From Adiantum capillus-veneris (taxonomy: Eukaryota > Streptophyta > Polypodiopsida > Polypodiales > Pteridaceae): a DNA stretch of 64,000 nt. A program made the position numbers and the translations under genes. The notes below the pieces were generated by a model. The model ran no database searches. It worked only from the letters and a program-made list of their open reading frames with translations, and had not been told where the DNA came from. Positions 49,722 through 61,700 of the stretch are shown here, one piece after another. Every line of letters starts with the position of its first letter. Positions within the stretch are counted from its first letter, which is position 1. The stretch lies in the NCBI GenBank assembly GCA_014529385.2, contig CM043959.1:48115928-48179927 (forward strand). Reading direction: 5' to 3'.

Positions 49722-51092
49722 ATGTCAACCAAATCAGCCCTAAGCTGGCTCGAATCGCATCAACAAAAGTCTCCAAATATGGCTAAAACCTGATGCAAAA
49801 TTGCACCAATAATCGTGCAAAACCTTGCACAAAATCACAAGTCATTATGACTCGAATCCGGCTACCTAGCTTGTAGCCACACAAGCATACATCACAATAT
49901 TCACTCCTGTGAGTGTGCCAAGATAACTGTATGCCTGTCAAACCGTGAGCTAATCACCAAGCCCACACTGTGCGGTATCAATGCATACACACGCACAAAT
50001 CTCCCACCTGCAGAGAACACCGCACGTAATCACTGAGTGCAATTGCAATCACAACCTGAATCGCATCAACTTATGCGCATAAAACTACTAGGAAAATTTC
50101 ACCAGAGTTTCGACGCACAATGACTATCAACACAAAATAACCATTGTCCTGCAAGCTCAATACAATGAGCAATCAATGCGCATCAAACTACATTTAACAT
50201 ACATGCATAAGCTCTGCAAACTTGTGTCCAGCAAATGCTCACAAAGAGTACCACAGGTGATCATACATGTCATCCACAACTAACCTCTGCACTTGCTCAC
50301 AAGATCTACTGCTCACCACATAAGAATACATAGAGCATTACCCACTCAAAGACCATGTATGCAAGCCACAACACTGCGAAGAACCACTCAACTGCAACTG
50401 GCAACACATGTGGGAGTACTAGACTCAACCTGTACCTGGGAGTCAAACCCGATCTTGTAACACCAAATATGTGCCTGCTACCTACAATGTGCACGAGTAA
50501 GCTGTCTACAGCAAAGAAAACAACACAGATCAAAACTGTCCTAAAAAAACAGTCTCTGTGTTTTTAATTTCAGACCCACCTGCACTCCGAATCAGAAAAC
50601 AATTCCTTCTACAAAGTAGTAGAGCTTGAAGCTAGCTCTGTTTTGAACCAAAAAGTTTTGCAATCGAAGCTTTGCAGCTCAAGTTATGAGAAAAACAGTA
50701 GACTGCTGTCAAACTGCCAAAAACTGAATGACTTTCTTCTGTGCTTCTTTGAGCTCGTAGAAAGGCTCAAACTCACTTCCCACCTCGATGCATGAGCTAA
50801 ATGCATCAATCTCACAATGCTTCCATGCCATGGAAGCTCCAAGCTCCAATCTGTCGCCGATGTAGTCGTTGCAAAGCTTGTCGAGAAGAGGGACAATGTT
50901 GTACACAATGGGTTGATTTGTAGAGGAATTGTGAACTGATCTGTGAGCATTAGGAAGCTCGTGAGAGCTCTCCTGCAAGCCTCTGTATGGCTATCCACAA
51001 GCCTCCTCTATTTCTTTGCTCAGATCTGTGACCTCTCCGCCATAGCCGACGAGTTCATCGCGAAGCCGTCCATCTACGCTCTCACACCTGTC
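49722..51092 (-). other. copia leader
   Basis: 1.4 kb between PBS and gag. Minus-strand ORFs (50978-50684) near the PBS have no known family. Contains many CA/TG-rich stretches. No gene is called. Confidence 0.6.
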
Positions 51093-51104
51093 GCTCTAAT
51101 ACCA
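51093..51104 (-). promoter_or_regulatory. copia primer binding site, tRNA-iMet type
   Basis: Minus strand TGGTATTAGAGC, one mismatch to the common TGGTATCAGAGC PBS of copia elements, two bases after the LTR end. Confidence 0.88.
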
Positions 51105-51106
51105 AT

Positions 51107-51272
51107 TGAAGGGGATCGGAGAGCACCACAGACGGAGAGTGAGAGAGAGAAGGAGACACACGACACACAGATATGGGTGGGGAGACTCAAAGAGTGAGCA
51201 GCCCCCTATACACTTATGCTATGTATAAGGTATACAAGTCAGTGGGCGCCCACAGGCGCCTATACCCCAACA
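51107..51272 (-). repeat. copia 5' LTR, 166 bp
   Basis: Minus strand TGTTGGGG ... CCCCTTCA. Matches the first unit of the 3' LTR. Confidence 0.9.
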
Positions 51273-51277
51273 TCATC
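51273..51277. repeat. copia TSD, right copy
   Basis: TCATC, identical to 47412-47416. Confidence 0.9.
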
Positions 51278-51840
51278 TAGGATGTCTAAATGGCTAGTTA
51301 GATTACATGAGTTTGACTACACCATGCAAGTAGAAAACTCCACCAGGGCTAGTCTATCAGGTATTCTTACTCATCGCCACTATGAGAAGAAGATGAAGGT
51401 CAACATAGAAGCAAAAGAAGAGACACCAATGATAGAAAGTCCTAATCTAGAAAGAGCTCACTCTCTTTTCTTTGACGGAGCATACAAAAGAACAATGGAC
51501 CAATCTGCTGCTGCAATCGTCATTTTCAATGAGCAACATGAAAGGGTATTCTCCATCAGGCAGTTGCTACACTCCCACTCCAACAACGAAGCAGAGTATG
51601 CAGCCTTAATTCTTGGGTTAGGACAATGTATTTTGCAAGGGATTTAGTGCCTAAATGTGTTTGGCGATGCTCTGCTTTTGATAAAGCAGATAAACGGCAC
51701 TTGGGTTTGTAAAAATCAGGTTTTACTTGGTCAACTACGCCAAGTTAAGGATCTTTTAAGAAAGTTTGAATCAGTGTAATTATTTCATTTTCCTAGGACA
51801 GTAAATTAGGAGGCAAATGCTCTAGCCAAGGAAAGAATAC
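51278..51840 (+). pseudogene. element D RNase H end and second (archaeal-type) RNase H
   Basis: 51278-51370: SRMSKWLVRLHEFDYTMQVEN, the end of the first RNase H. From about 51450: LFFDGAYKRTMDQSAAAIVIF (Asp), HSNNEAEYAALILGL (Glu), a TAG, then VFGDALLLIKQI (Asp) and EANALAKE, where the usual EADALA Asp is Asn. This order and these motifs fit the archaeal-type RNase H that Tat-branch elements carry in addition to the normal one. It has three stops and a lost fourth acidic residue, so it is not active. Confidence 0.8.
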
Positions 51841-53231
51841 AAGACGTTCCCATAGGAGTAATCAAGCTAAAACTACCCCTCTTTCAAGGTAGTGTTGCTA
51901 TGCCTGATATTATCATCTTCTTAGACACAGGAGAATGTTCGAAAGGGTACACTAAGGGCCAGAAATAGTGGCTAGTAAGGAAGGCTACAAGATACCGCCT
52001 TGTAAGCGACCACTTGTATTGTAAAGGCAAGGATCAGATTCTCAGGCGAGTACCAACCTCCAGTGAGATCACGGAGGTAATTTCAAGTTGCCATGATGGT
52101 GTCTATGGCGGTCATTTTTCTTTAGATATCACCAGTAGGAAGATTCTACAGACAGGATACTCTTTGCCTAGTCTGAATAGGGATGTGCATCACTGGTGTA
52201 AAACATGCAAGGCCTATCAAGTGGCCAGTGATCGCACACTAACCTATGAACCAAAGACTCCTATCATTTCATATGGTCCGTTTGTGAAATGGGGAATAGA
52301 TGCAATCGGTCCTCTACCAAGGGCCCAATCAGGTAAACTATACATTCTAGTGTGTGTAGACTACATGACCCGATGGGCAAAAGCAGCAGCCACCACCCGC
52401 ATTACAACCCAAGAGGTAGCAAAGTTCATATTTGAGCACATTTGTTGCCATTTTGGCACTCCTCTTGAGATAATATTTGACAGGGGACCACGTTTCAAAG
52501 GCGATCTGGTGGGAGAACTGATGAAAACGTTAGACAGTACACGCTGACATTCCACACCATACTATCCACAATGCAATGGCCCAGTAGAAAAGGTAAACGG
52601 AATGGTCTACAAAATCATCACGAGGCAGGTGAATAACCACACAGGTGACTGGGATAAACATCTCATGGCCGCTCTATGGGCCTACCGAACGACGTTCCGA
52701 ACATCATTAGGTTTCACCCCTTTCTATCTAGTTCACAGAAAGGAGGAAATTCTACCCATTGAGGTACAGATAGCCAGCTTACGAGTCATGACTAGCCAAT
52801 TACAATGCCCAATTGTAAATCTCCACAACCACATCCTGGATCGGGAGAGGCTCCAACTAGATAGGGAAGATGCAATCAATCACTATGCAACGCAGGGAGA
52901 GCGACGCCGACTCACCTTCAATCAAGGGCTTAAGGAAAAGGGCCTGGAAAAAGGCATGTTTGTATTGAGATACGACAACAAATTTGACAGCAGGAAGGAC
53001 AAGAAATTTCAACCCAGATGGGAAGGACCATTCATTGTCAAAAGGCGCTATGACAATGGCAGCTATAAGTTGATGGAAGCAAATGGGAGAATTCACAAGA
53101 CTAGAGTCAATGGATGGAGGCTAAAGAGGTATTTCTTTAGGTTTGATCCAGAGGTCATGCTAGATATTCCAAAAGAGAAGGAACCCTCCAACTCCGCAAC
53201 TAAAGAATCAAAGGTAGGGCTAGAACCATGA
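51841..53231 (+). pseudogene. element D integrase
   Basis: Zinc module: SCHDGVYGGHFSLD with two His and CKTCKAYQ (near 52080-52220), one module only. Core: WGIDAIGPLP (Asp), IFDRGPRFKGD (Asp), a TGA at 52545-52547, then PYYPQCNGPVEKVNG (Glu). C-terminal part open from 52602 for 209 codons: WAYRTTFRTSLGFTPF, KGMFVLRYDNKFDSRKDKKFQPRWEGPF. It ends TAG/TGA near 53231 with a KEKEPSNSATKES tail. Broken only by the TGA and a frame change near 52000. Confidence 0.86.
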
Positions 53232-53959
53232 ATGCCTTTAGCCAGACGGAAGGGCTAGTGACGGCCGGTTTTCGAAATCGCGACCACGAGAACCAAACCC
53301 CAAGAAGGGGAGAGCATATTAACAAGGAAAAAATGATTTTTTAAAATTTATTTTTTAACATTCACCACCCCTCTAGGCCTAACCACTGGCGAGACGCCAC
53401 CAATTTTGCCAGATCTCTCCACTATCGCCAGAAGATAGAGCCCTCTCTCTCCCTCCTGCTTGGCTCCGCCAACTCTCTCTCTCTCACTTACCCTGCTTCT
53501 GCATCGCCTGGCCCAATGGGCGCATAAAAACACACTGCCACTGTCTATATTACAAGGGCGGGACTGCCATGCATGGACAAGAGTTCTCTCTCTCTCTTGC
53601 ATTATTTATACATACACACTTTCAAATTTTTTTAATCCTCTCTCTCTCTTACCTCCTCGCGTGTCTTTATTCCATTGGCGGGCCGCCATACCTCACCCCT
53701 CCCTCTTCCTTCTCGTCCACACTCCCTCGACCTCACTCTCCCTCTTGTTTTCTTCCCACCGGCGGGCCACCGTTCTCCCTCTCTTCTTCACTATCTCTCT
53801 CTCTCTCTCTCTCACTATCCCTCCCACCATCGATTTGCTTACTCTCTCTCCCTCTGAGTAATCAGCCCCACAAGCATGGAATACAATCACTCTCTCTCTC
53901 TCTCTCTCTCTCTCTTAATTCACCCCCACGTACCCTCTTCCTCTTTCCCCCCCTCTCAC

Positions 53960-53961
<2 letters not shown>

Positions 53962-54027
<66 letters not shown>
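53962..54027. repeat. (CT)n microsatellite
   Basis: 66 bases of CT. Confidence 0.95.
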
Positions 54028-54032
<5 letters not shown>

Positions 54033-54211
54033 ACACACCCTTACTCTCTCACCCACACACCCCTCACTGGACCGCTGCTAATCTCCACCCCCCATCCCGT
54101 TGACCTTAACCCCCCCTTTCTCGGCCATGCTGGCCAAAGCTCCCTCCCTCTCTCCTTCTCTCTCTCGCTCCCCGTTCAAGCCCACGCGGGTGCAGCCAAT
54201 CCACAGGACCG

Positions 54212-54212
<1 letters not shown>

Positions 54213-54274
<62 letters not shown>
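54213..54274. repeat. (CT)n microsatellite
   Basis: 62 bases of CT, then CA-rich sequence. Confidence 0.95.
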
Positions 54275-54277
<3 letters not shown>

Positions 54278-54384
54278 GCCACACAACCACTACACACACA
54301 CACACACACACCCTCACACACTCGCTTCCCTCCCGAGCTCTCTCTCTCTCTCTCTCGCTTTCTCTCTCGCTCGCTCTCTGTGTC

Positions 54385-54477
54385 GAGCAGCCCACATGGG
54401 CGCAGCCAGTTATCGGAACCACTTTCTCTCTGTTTTGAATACACACACACACACACTCACTATACACACATCTACAT

Positions 54478-54508
<31 letters not shown>

Positions 54509-54834
54509 CATCTCTCCCTCACTCACACACCCTCCTCGTGTTCTCTGCACAGCAGGTAACGGTAAAAAAGGAAAATAAGTATATATATATATATATATAG
54601 CTTTACACTCCCTCATTCCCACGCACACACTCTCCCGCCTACACACACATTTTCGGCACGCATTTACACACTCATATATATACACACACATCTACACACA
54701 CTCACATACATACACAAGTACACGGCACGCGCACCCACACAATACAAAGACATGCATGCATATACACACGCACTAAAAAAATAAACAAAAACGACACATG
54801 AAGGACGTCATCAACAAAAAAGAAAGACGGCCAC
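54385..54834. repeat. dispersed repeat R, copy 2, left part
   Basis: Homologous to 40880-41325. Continues at 60926 after the inserted TIR element. Confidence 0.8.
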
Positions 54835-55246
54835 TGTTCATTAGGAGAAATATGAACCTTGCATGGGCCTTGTAAGGAATCCTAATTTTTAGGGATTAAG
54901 GCTAATGGTGTGTAGGGTTAAGGGGACAAGGGCATTCAAGAAGCTATTTTTGAGTAGGCTTTTCTAGCCTTTTTTTTAGACACATGTAGGATGTGGACCT
55001 AAGAGGTCACCTTCTCTCTCTAGCTTTTTGAAAGTGAAGGGAGTAAAGAGGTGTGGCCACATCATCAAAAACGTGGATCACTAAGAGCCAAAATTTGACT
55101 TTTTTTAAAAAAAGTTATTTTTACTTATTTTTGACTTAAAACTCCCCCCAACATATATCCATATCAAAAAAGTATTTTTTGACATTTTTTTAAACTTACA
55201 AGCACTAAAAGTCCAATTTTTCAAAAAAAAAACTCCCCTCCAAAAA

Positions 55247-55500
55247 AAAAACCTTTCTTCTCTCTTCCTCCTCCCTCCTTTCTCCCTCTCCTCTCCCTCC
55301 CTGCCCCTTCTCTCCTCCTCCTCCTCCCCTCTCTCCCTCTCTCCCACTGTCCCCTTCTCTCCTCCCATGTTCCTCCCTCTCCCTCCCTGCCCCCTTCTCT
55401 CCTCCTTCTCCACTCTCTCTCTCTCTCCCCCACTACCCCCTTGTCTTCTCCCATGTTCCTCTCTCTCCCTCCCCCCTCTCTCTTTTCATCCTTTGCTTCC
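55247..55500. repeat. polypyrimidine tract, imperfect tandem repeats
   Basis: About 250 bases almost free of purines. Imperfect repeat units contain CTCTCCTCC, CTCCCATGTTCCTC and CCCCCTTGTCTTCTC. It could adopt triplex structure. Confidence 0.8.
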
Positions 55501-57229
55501 TCATGCAACAACTACCATGGTGCTCAAGGACATCACAAATCGTATGCATACATATTTGCTTGTTCGCAACGTTTGCATCGAAGGCCGCACGTGAGGGTGA
55601 GCAGAGGTCATCCCACGAACGTCGTAGCATCGGTGAGATGAATGTTGACGATTTTTCAATATCTTGCCAATACCATCACATATTTGAATAAAACACCCAT
55701 TTATGCAAGGTAACAATATATTTCTTACTTTTGATTGTGTTCTTCTTATCATAAACTTTGAAGTCTAAGGTGTTGCCTCTACTTGTTTTGTAGTGCTTGG
55801 CACAAAGGTTGCTTTTATGCACAAATAGTGAAAGGCTGCAGGTTAGAGAGGCCAAGTGTCACCACTTTTCCTCTAAAACAGTCTTCTTTGTTACATCTTG
55901 CAGGTAGGTGCTTCAAATCCATGCTTATTAGGGGTGGTAGTCTCATCCTAATGTATATTTTTATATTGTTTATTCCCAGCTAGATAGAAATACTTGCAAA
56001 TTTGTACAACATATACTTAACAAGTGTCTTCATTATATAGCTTGCAAATGTTGAATTCATACATGTTTTTGTTACAAGGTGACCTCTTGCTATGTTAGTT
56101 GAGTGGCGTTGTTTGCAAGAACGGCTCAAGGAACTGGCATAACATGAAGCTTTTACGGTGGCACAAAGCTCTCCTCAGCGGCAATGTGGCTCCCACTACA
56201 CCAAAAATCATTATGCTGACATGAAGAGATCCCTAGTAGGACAATGCAAAAACTTTTCATCAGCAGCAACACACTCTTTCCTAACATGAGGGCACTCCTA
56301 CCAAAGATATTTTTATGTGATAGGTCACCCCAGGGGCATACCATGTCATGGAATGGATGTAAGAACTATGACCACACTACTCCTTGTAAAGTGTTCACAG
56401 ATGTATGTTTATCAAAGTTAATGAGAAGAAATTTGGACTTTTTTGTTTGTTGATGTGTAAGAGCACTCTAGGTCTACCATATTTTAGATTGTTTGATAAG
56501 TTAAATAAAATTTGTAGTCATTTAAAGTGTAAGTTTGTTTTTGTTTGGTAAGATTGTACATGAGAAGACATAATAAAGTATAAGAGATCTTGACGGAATA
56601 AGCCTTGATTAGATTCCTACCATGCACTTGTGACACCAGACCTCTCCTTGAACCTTTTGATTTCTATCATTGTGGGAAGTCTAAGGGTGGTCTATTTTCA
56701 AATTTTTAGCAATAACTTTTTTAAAAAGGAAATTTTGGTTATTTTAAAGTTTGTACACAGTTTAGGAGTTCATTCTGATTGTTTTCCTTCAGTTTCAATT
56801 TTTGATCGAGGGAACTCCTTGGAAGCCACTTTTGAAGGTGTTGGGGTGAGATTTTGAGAAAGTTTTGTATGTAGGAAATGCAGTCCTTAACACAATAAAA
56901 AACATTGGTTCTCTGAGTATTTTCAGATTCCATGGTTTTAATGCCCGTTCGAGCCCGTAGATTAAGGAAAAAGTAAGAAATGTCTGTTTTACATCATTTT
57001 TTAAGAAATTGCCAACTTGCACGTTGATTTTTGGAAAATCCGAGTAGGATATGATTTTTTTGCATCACACGATTGTCGAAGAGCGCAACGAGATGAACAA
57101 ATTTATGTGAGACAAGCCCAGAGAGATTCAGAGCCAATTGAACACTAGAAGCTCTTGAAAACAGCCTAAAAGTCCAACACTTTTAAAAAAAAAAAAAAAA
57201 AACTTACCACTTGAATTATGACCATGCAT

Positions 57230-57438
57230 AAAAATAAAGCCTGTACTTGTCATTTTAGGGCCCCAGGGACCCTCAACATGAGGGGCCACAAGGGCGCGCA
57301 AATTTTGGATGGCTGATTTGCGCGCCCTTGTGGCCCCTCATGTTGAGGGTCCCTGGGGCCCTAAAATGACAAGTACAGGCTTTTTTTGATGCATAGCCAT
57401 GAGATAGAATTGGGCAAATTGATGTATTCATAGCAAAC

Positions 57439-57478
<40 letters not shown>

Positions 57479-58150
57479 ACAATGGCAAATAGCTAAACAT
57501 TGTATCATGCCATGCATAAAAATAAATCTTGTACTTGTCATTTTAGGGCCCTAGGGACCCTCAACATGAGGGGCCACAAGGGCGCACAAATCAGCCATCC
57601 AAAATTTGGCCACAAGGGCGCACAAATCAACCATCCAAAATTTGGCCACAAGGACGCGCAAATCAGCCATCCAAAAATTTTGATGCATAGCCATGAGATA
57701 GAGTTGGGCAAATTGATGTATTCATAGCAAACTCCCCCCCCCCCCCCCCCACAATGGCAAATAGCTAAACATTGTATCATGCCATGCATTAAAAAAAGCT
57801 TGTACTTGTCATTTTAGGGGCCCAGGGACCCTCAACAAGAGGGGCCACAAGGGCGCGCAAACTGGCCATCCAAAAAGCTTGTACTTGTCATTTTAGGGGC
57901 CCAGGGACCCTCAACAAGAGGGGCCACAAGGGCGCGCAAACTGGCCATCCAAAAATTTTGGATGGCCAATTTGCGTGCCCTTGTGGCCCCTCTTGTTGAG
58001 GGTCCCTGGGCCCCTAAAATGACAAGTACAAGCTTTTTTTAATGCATGTCCACGAGATAGAACTGGGCAGTTTAATGTGTTCATAGCAACCTCTCCCCCC
58101 CCCCCCCAAATGGTAGATACCTAAACCTTGTATCATGCTTATCAACCATT
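57230..58150. repeat. tandem array of foldback units with poly-C tracts
   Basis: Units of about 290-300 bp containing CTTGTACTTGTCATTTTAGG, CCTCAACATGAGGGGCCACA, GGGCGCGCAAA and ATGGCAAATAGCTAAACATT. Two of the units carry complete hairpins (57241-57381 and about 57876-58031) whose arms are inverted copies. Poly-C tracts lie at 57440-57478 (39 C), 57734-57750 (17) and 58095-58107 (13). Copies differ mainly by small changes such as AACATGAGG/AACAAGAGG. Confidence 0.85.
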
Positions 58151-60925
58151 TTTTACTTCCTTGTGTCCATCCCCTGTTCTTGGAAATATCTTGGTCCCTA
58201 TTTGTGCCTGGATGGGCATTCTACGCGCCGTTGTGATCCCTCTTGTTGAGGGTCTCTGGGGCTTCAAAATGACAAATAGGGGCTTTGTTTTAATGTATGG
58301 CCATGAGATAGAGTTGTAGTGTTTGATGTCCGGAGTATTCACTATGTCAAATTTTCCTATATCATGTCCGTTCACCACAATGGATTGAAAGTAGCCCTTA
58401 TAGGCCTTACCTACACATGTTTCTGTAACTTTACAAGAATATAAATTCCCTTCTGTTGAACACATGTGCTATGTTACATATACTTTAGTGAACTCGCAAG
58501 GTCAAAGGCCTCACAAATTTTGTGCACTCAGAACATTTAGCACTAGAAATCAACCAAACAAGGAGCCAATTTTTACTTCCTTGTGTTCACCTCGTGTTCT
58601 TGGAAATGTTTTGGTTAAGCCATTTCTTTGGTATTTAAAACCACATGTGACCCCTATTGTTATAGTATCCGACCAAATGTTTCTTGATTAGCAGTTATAT
58701 AGGTTCGAGTGATACATATCTTCTATGTTAACAATGCATGTATCTATAATTTATGTTTACACTTTCTCTATCCAAATGAGCTACATAGTAAAAATCAAAT
58801 CCGCAATTCAACAATTAAGTTCACAGGGTGATAGATATTGGTATGATCTTTAACAATACCAAATAAATAGCTACCAATAGCGAATGAATAGGGATATTTA
58901 AGAAGGTTTGATACCAAAAACTTGTCAACACTACTCAAAAAGGTGGAAACTCAAAGGCTTTATAATATATATGATGAAACAAGAATCAATAATAATTCAC
59001 CCCTATATATCTACACCTCCATCTCAAGTTGTCATTTCTCTAAGTCAAGCTTGGCATAGGAATACTATGGAAACAATAACATTTTGGAAAGCAAGAATTT
59101 AGCTTTCTTAACTTTTGAAATGTTGCTATTGATATATATTCAACATCCCCAAATGAGGACATCTTGACAAAGGTTATGATCCACTTAATAAGAATAACCA
59201 TTAGTGATTAAACTAAAATCAAAATATTGCATGAATTTCTTCATGGTGGAATGATTTAGACTTGAAACTTCAAACATCTTACAGACAAATCAGAATATCC
59301 AAAAAAATCAACAATATTTCTCAAATCTGTATGAAACTCTAGTAATCTAAATAAAATACTCTCACTCAGTGCGACACCATTTAACAAAAAGAAATATTTA
59401 TATTGTATTTATAGAGGAATCCAGCCTCATAAAAATAATTACAAATGGAGACAATGTTGTTGCTGTTAGGCTTCTCTTACAAGTATTTGTCTTTCTCATC
59501 TAGAGATTCATATACACGAGTATTTGTGTGTCTATGACACTAGGGAAGATAGTAGTACTATAGGGATGGCTTTTCTAAGAGCTCCTAGAGAGTACCTATT
59601 GGTTCAAGATTCTACAAAAATCCTACTATTCTTATCAAAATCTTTTAACACGGTAGTGGAAAGTTCCTCACGGAACAAAAATAGGGTGATTTCCATCTCT
59701 GCACATGGTTGCTTGCTCATGTCCTCTCAAAACAAGTTGACTCTGTAAGTAAACAACAGATTATGTGAGCGAGCACAAAGTTATAAAGTACAAAATGATA
59801 TCATTCTAATAATCTAATGACAACTATACAAAGAATAAATTATAAGAAAAATCTTTGATGACTCTCCATAGATAACACAACTTACTTACATTGTGAGACT
59901 CAATCACATGCTACAAAACTATAGATGGCGCACCAAAGCCATCAACAAAATAGCACCACCCAATGTTATGAGGTGTGAAGCTTAAACATTGAAAGCCATA
60001 AAGAGGTTAGTTCCCTCCAGCATGATAAACTTGAAGATGGAGATGATCTTAAGCTCTGAATGTAAGCTACAAGGGTATTTTTCTCACCATTCTATCTTTA
60101 TGTTGGAGATGAATCCTTGCAATGCCCATGCACTATTCACACCTCCTGTTCTTGTGGTATGCAAGTCATGTGAGTTGATGCTTTTTCCACCTTCGGGAGT
60201 AGAGGTTTCCATGTAGTGCAAGTGAATGAAAGTAGAAGGAGGAGAATCTTGTTTCATGCTTTAATGGAGGTGAGAGAAGGGAGAGGAGCTAGCTTGGTGT
60301 GGAACTATGTGGTGGGCAAGGGGAAGAGATGGGGAAGAAGCTTGCTTGGTGCTACAATGGAGATGGGAGAAAGCTAGTAGAGAGATAATGTTGGACTATA
60401 GGGGGTGCATGTGGTTGTTGCAGCCATGGAGAGCTTGGAAAAGGGTTTGTAGAGAGAGAAAATCACTTTTAGCTATAGAATAGGTTTGGAAAGACTTTGG
60501 AGGGTGGAAAATGATGTTTTAAAATTTTTTGAAAAAATTTAATTTTTTGGAATTTTTAGTGCACGTTTTTTACTTTTGGAGGTCAAAAATACTTTTTTGA
60601 CCATGAAATAGGTTAGGGGACCTTTTAAGGAGGAAAAACTTGAAATTTGAAATTTTTTGAAATTTTGAAATTTTTAGTGTATTTTTAAATCTGGGCCAAA
60701 AAGTGGGGGAAAAAAGGTTAAAGTGGTCCCCCCCCCCCCCTTCCTTTCCCCTAGCCACCTCCCTTACCTTCTCACTAGGTAAGAGGCCATTAAGAGGTGT
60801 AAGGCTACCTTGTCCCCCTACTTTTTTGAGGGTATAGAGTGTGTCCACCACTCTCTTCCTATTGGTTGGCCTCTAATTAACCTTAATCCCAAAGGGCCCC
60901 TAGAGGGTTCATATTTTTCCTAATG

Positions 60926-61165
60926 TGTGCGCCGCCATCACTGAAACAAGAAAAGACGCCGAAGGCATGCCCTGGCCAACCTCGAAAATGACAAATGCGC
61001 TACACCGATGCACCAGCTACGCCGCCATTCACCAGCATTGCATCCACGATGCCCTCTTCAGTAAAACCCGTAGGTTGTCATCATTTTTCCCAGTTTTAAA
61101 CCAAATCTTGTAAAAATCCCAATTTGTAAAATATTACCTCTCTAGGTGGTGGTCACAAAGGCCCA
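60926..61165. repeat. dispersed repeat R, copy 2, right part
   Basis: Homologous to 41326-41560. Ends where element E begins. Confidence 0.8.
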
Positions 61166-61169
61166 CTAT

Positions 61170-61700
61170 TGGGAATTCCAATGGTAGTATCACATTTATC
61201 CCAAATACCAGGTTCAAGGGAGTCGTTCCAATGGAAGTTTTAAAAGCTACACGGTAAGCCCATAAGGCTGTGTGTAGCTTTTGATCCCAATCATTTCTTG
61301 AGTCACTGAATATCTTGGTGAGCACTCTGCATAGGATTTTGTTCATACTCTCTGCCTGTCCGTTGGCTTGCGGATGATAGGGTGCTGACTTGTGATGGAC
61401 CACCATGAATTTGTCAAGGAGGCTCTCAATGACGTCGTTCACAAAGTGTGTTCCCCTATCGCTCACTATTTTGATTGGTAGTCCATATCACGTACAAACG
61501 TTTTCAAAAAGGAATCGAGCTGTAGTCCTTGTATCATTTTTTGGGTTGCTTTTGCTTCCGCCCATTTCGTCATGTAGTCTATTGCTACGATGATGTATTG
61601 TACGTAAGTCCTATATCTTGGAGGTATGATGGGACCAATGAAGTCAATGCCCCATTTGGAAAAAGCACGTCACCCATCATTGGCCTTAGTGGCATTTCAT
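61170..61700 (-). pseudogene. element E integrase core
   Basis: SDRGTHFVNDVIESLL (second Asp), SAPYHPQANGQAESMNK (Glu), WDQKLHTALWAYRVAFKTSIGTTP, then FGINVILPLEFP. The first Asp (WGIDF-like) is in a shifted frame near 61640. It ends in repeat R, so the C-terminal domain and any second retropepsin are missing. Confidence 0.84.

Larger units (their letters stand above)
47417..51272 (-). mobile_element. Ty1/copia deletion derivative in element D
   Basis: Minus strand. 5' LTR 51272-51107, PBS 51104-51093, a long leader, gag and protease (49721-48861), a pre-integrase stretch (48839-48393), a degenerate joint, a short RT/RNase H end (48075-47845), PPT (47776-47766) and 3' LTR (47765-47417). Integrase and nearly all RT are missing, so it could move only with help. 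TSD TCATC on both sides. Confidence 0.9.
53232..54384. other. CT-rich spacer after element D
   Basis: No gene. It has a purine-rich AAGAAGGGGAGAG (53301-53313) that could be the D PPT, but no LTR follows that can be proved. CT tracts at 53962-54027 and 54213-54274. A motif CCCACGCGGGTGCAGCCA (54181-54198) also occurs near 40886 and 54389. Confidence 0.5.
54839..60925. mobile_element. 6.1-kb terminal-inverted-repeat element, no transposase seen
   Basis: Left end CATTAGGAGAAATATGAACC; the right end is the reverse complement of CATTAGGAAAAATATGAACC. Further weak inverted similarity extends inside (GGATTAAGGCTAAT against GGATTAAGGTTAAT, and GGGGACAAGG on both sides). It splits repeat R precisely: R copy 1 is continuous where copy 2 is interrupted. 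TGT occurs on both flanks (54835-54837 and 60926-60928), with one extra T on the left, suggesting a 3-bp TSD. 3-bp TSDs are used by CACTA elements; a CACTA-like end was not proved. No transposase ORF was recognised in the interior, so it appears non-autonomous. It contains a hairpin array (57230-58150). Confidence 0.65.

Noticed and set aside
53301-53313. PPT of element D
   Set aside because: Purine string only; no LTR pair found to confirm.
56190-56240. CACTA terminus (CACTACACCAAAAATCATT) inside the 6.1-kb element
   Set aside because: Only one end; no inverted partner found in the window.
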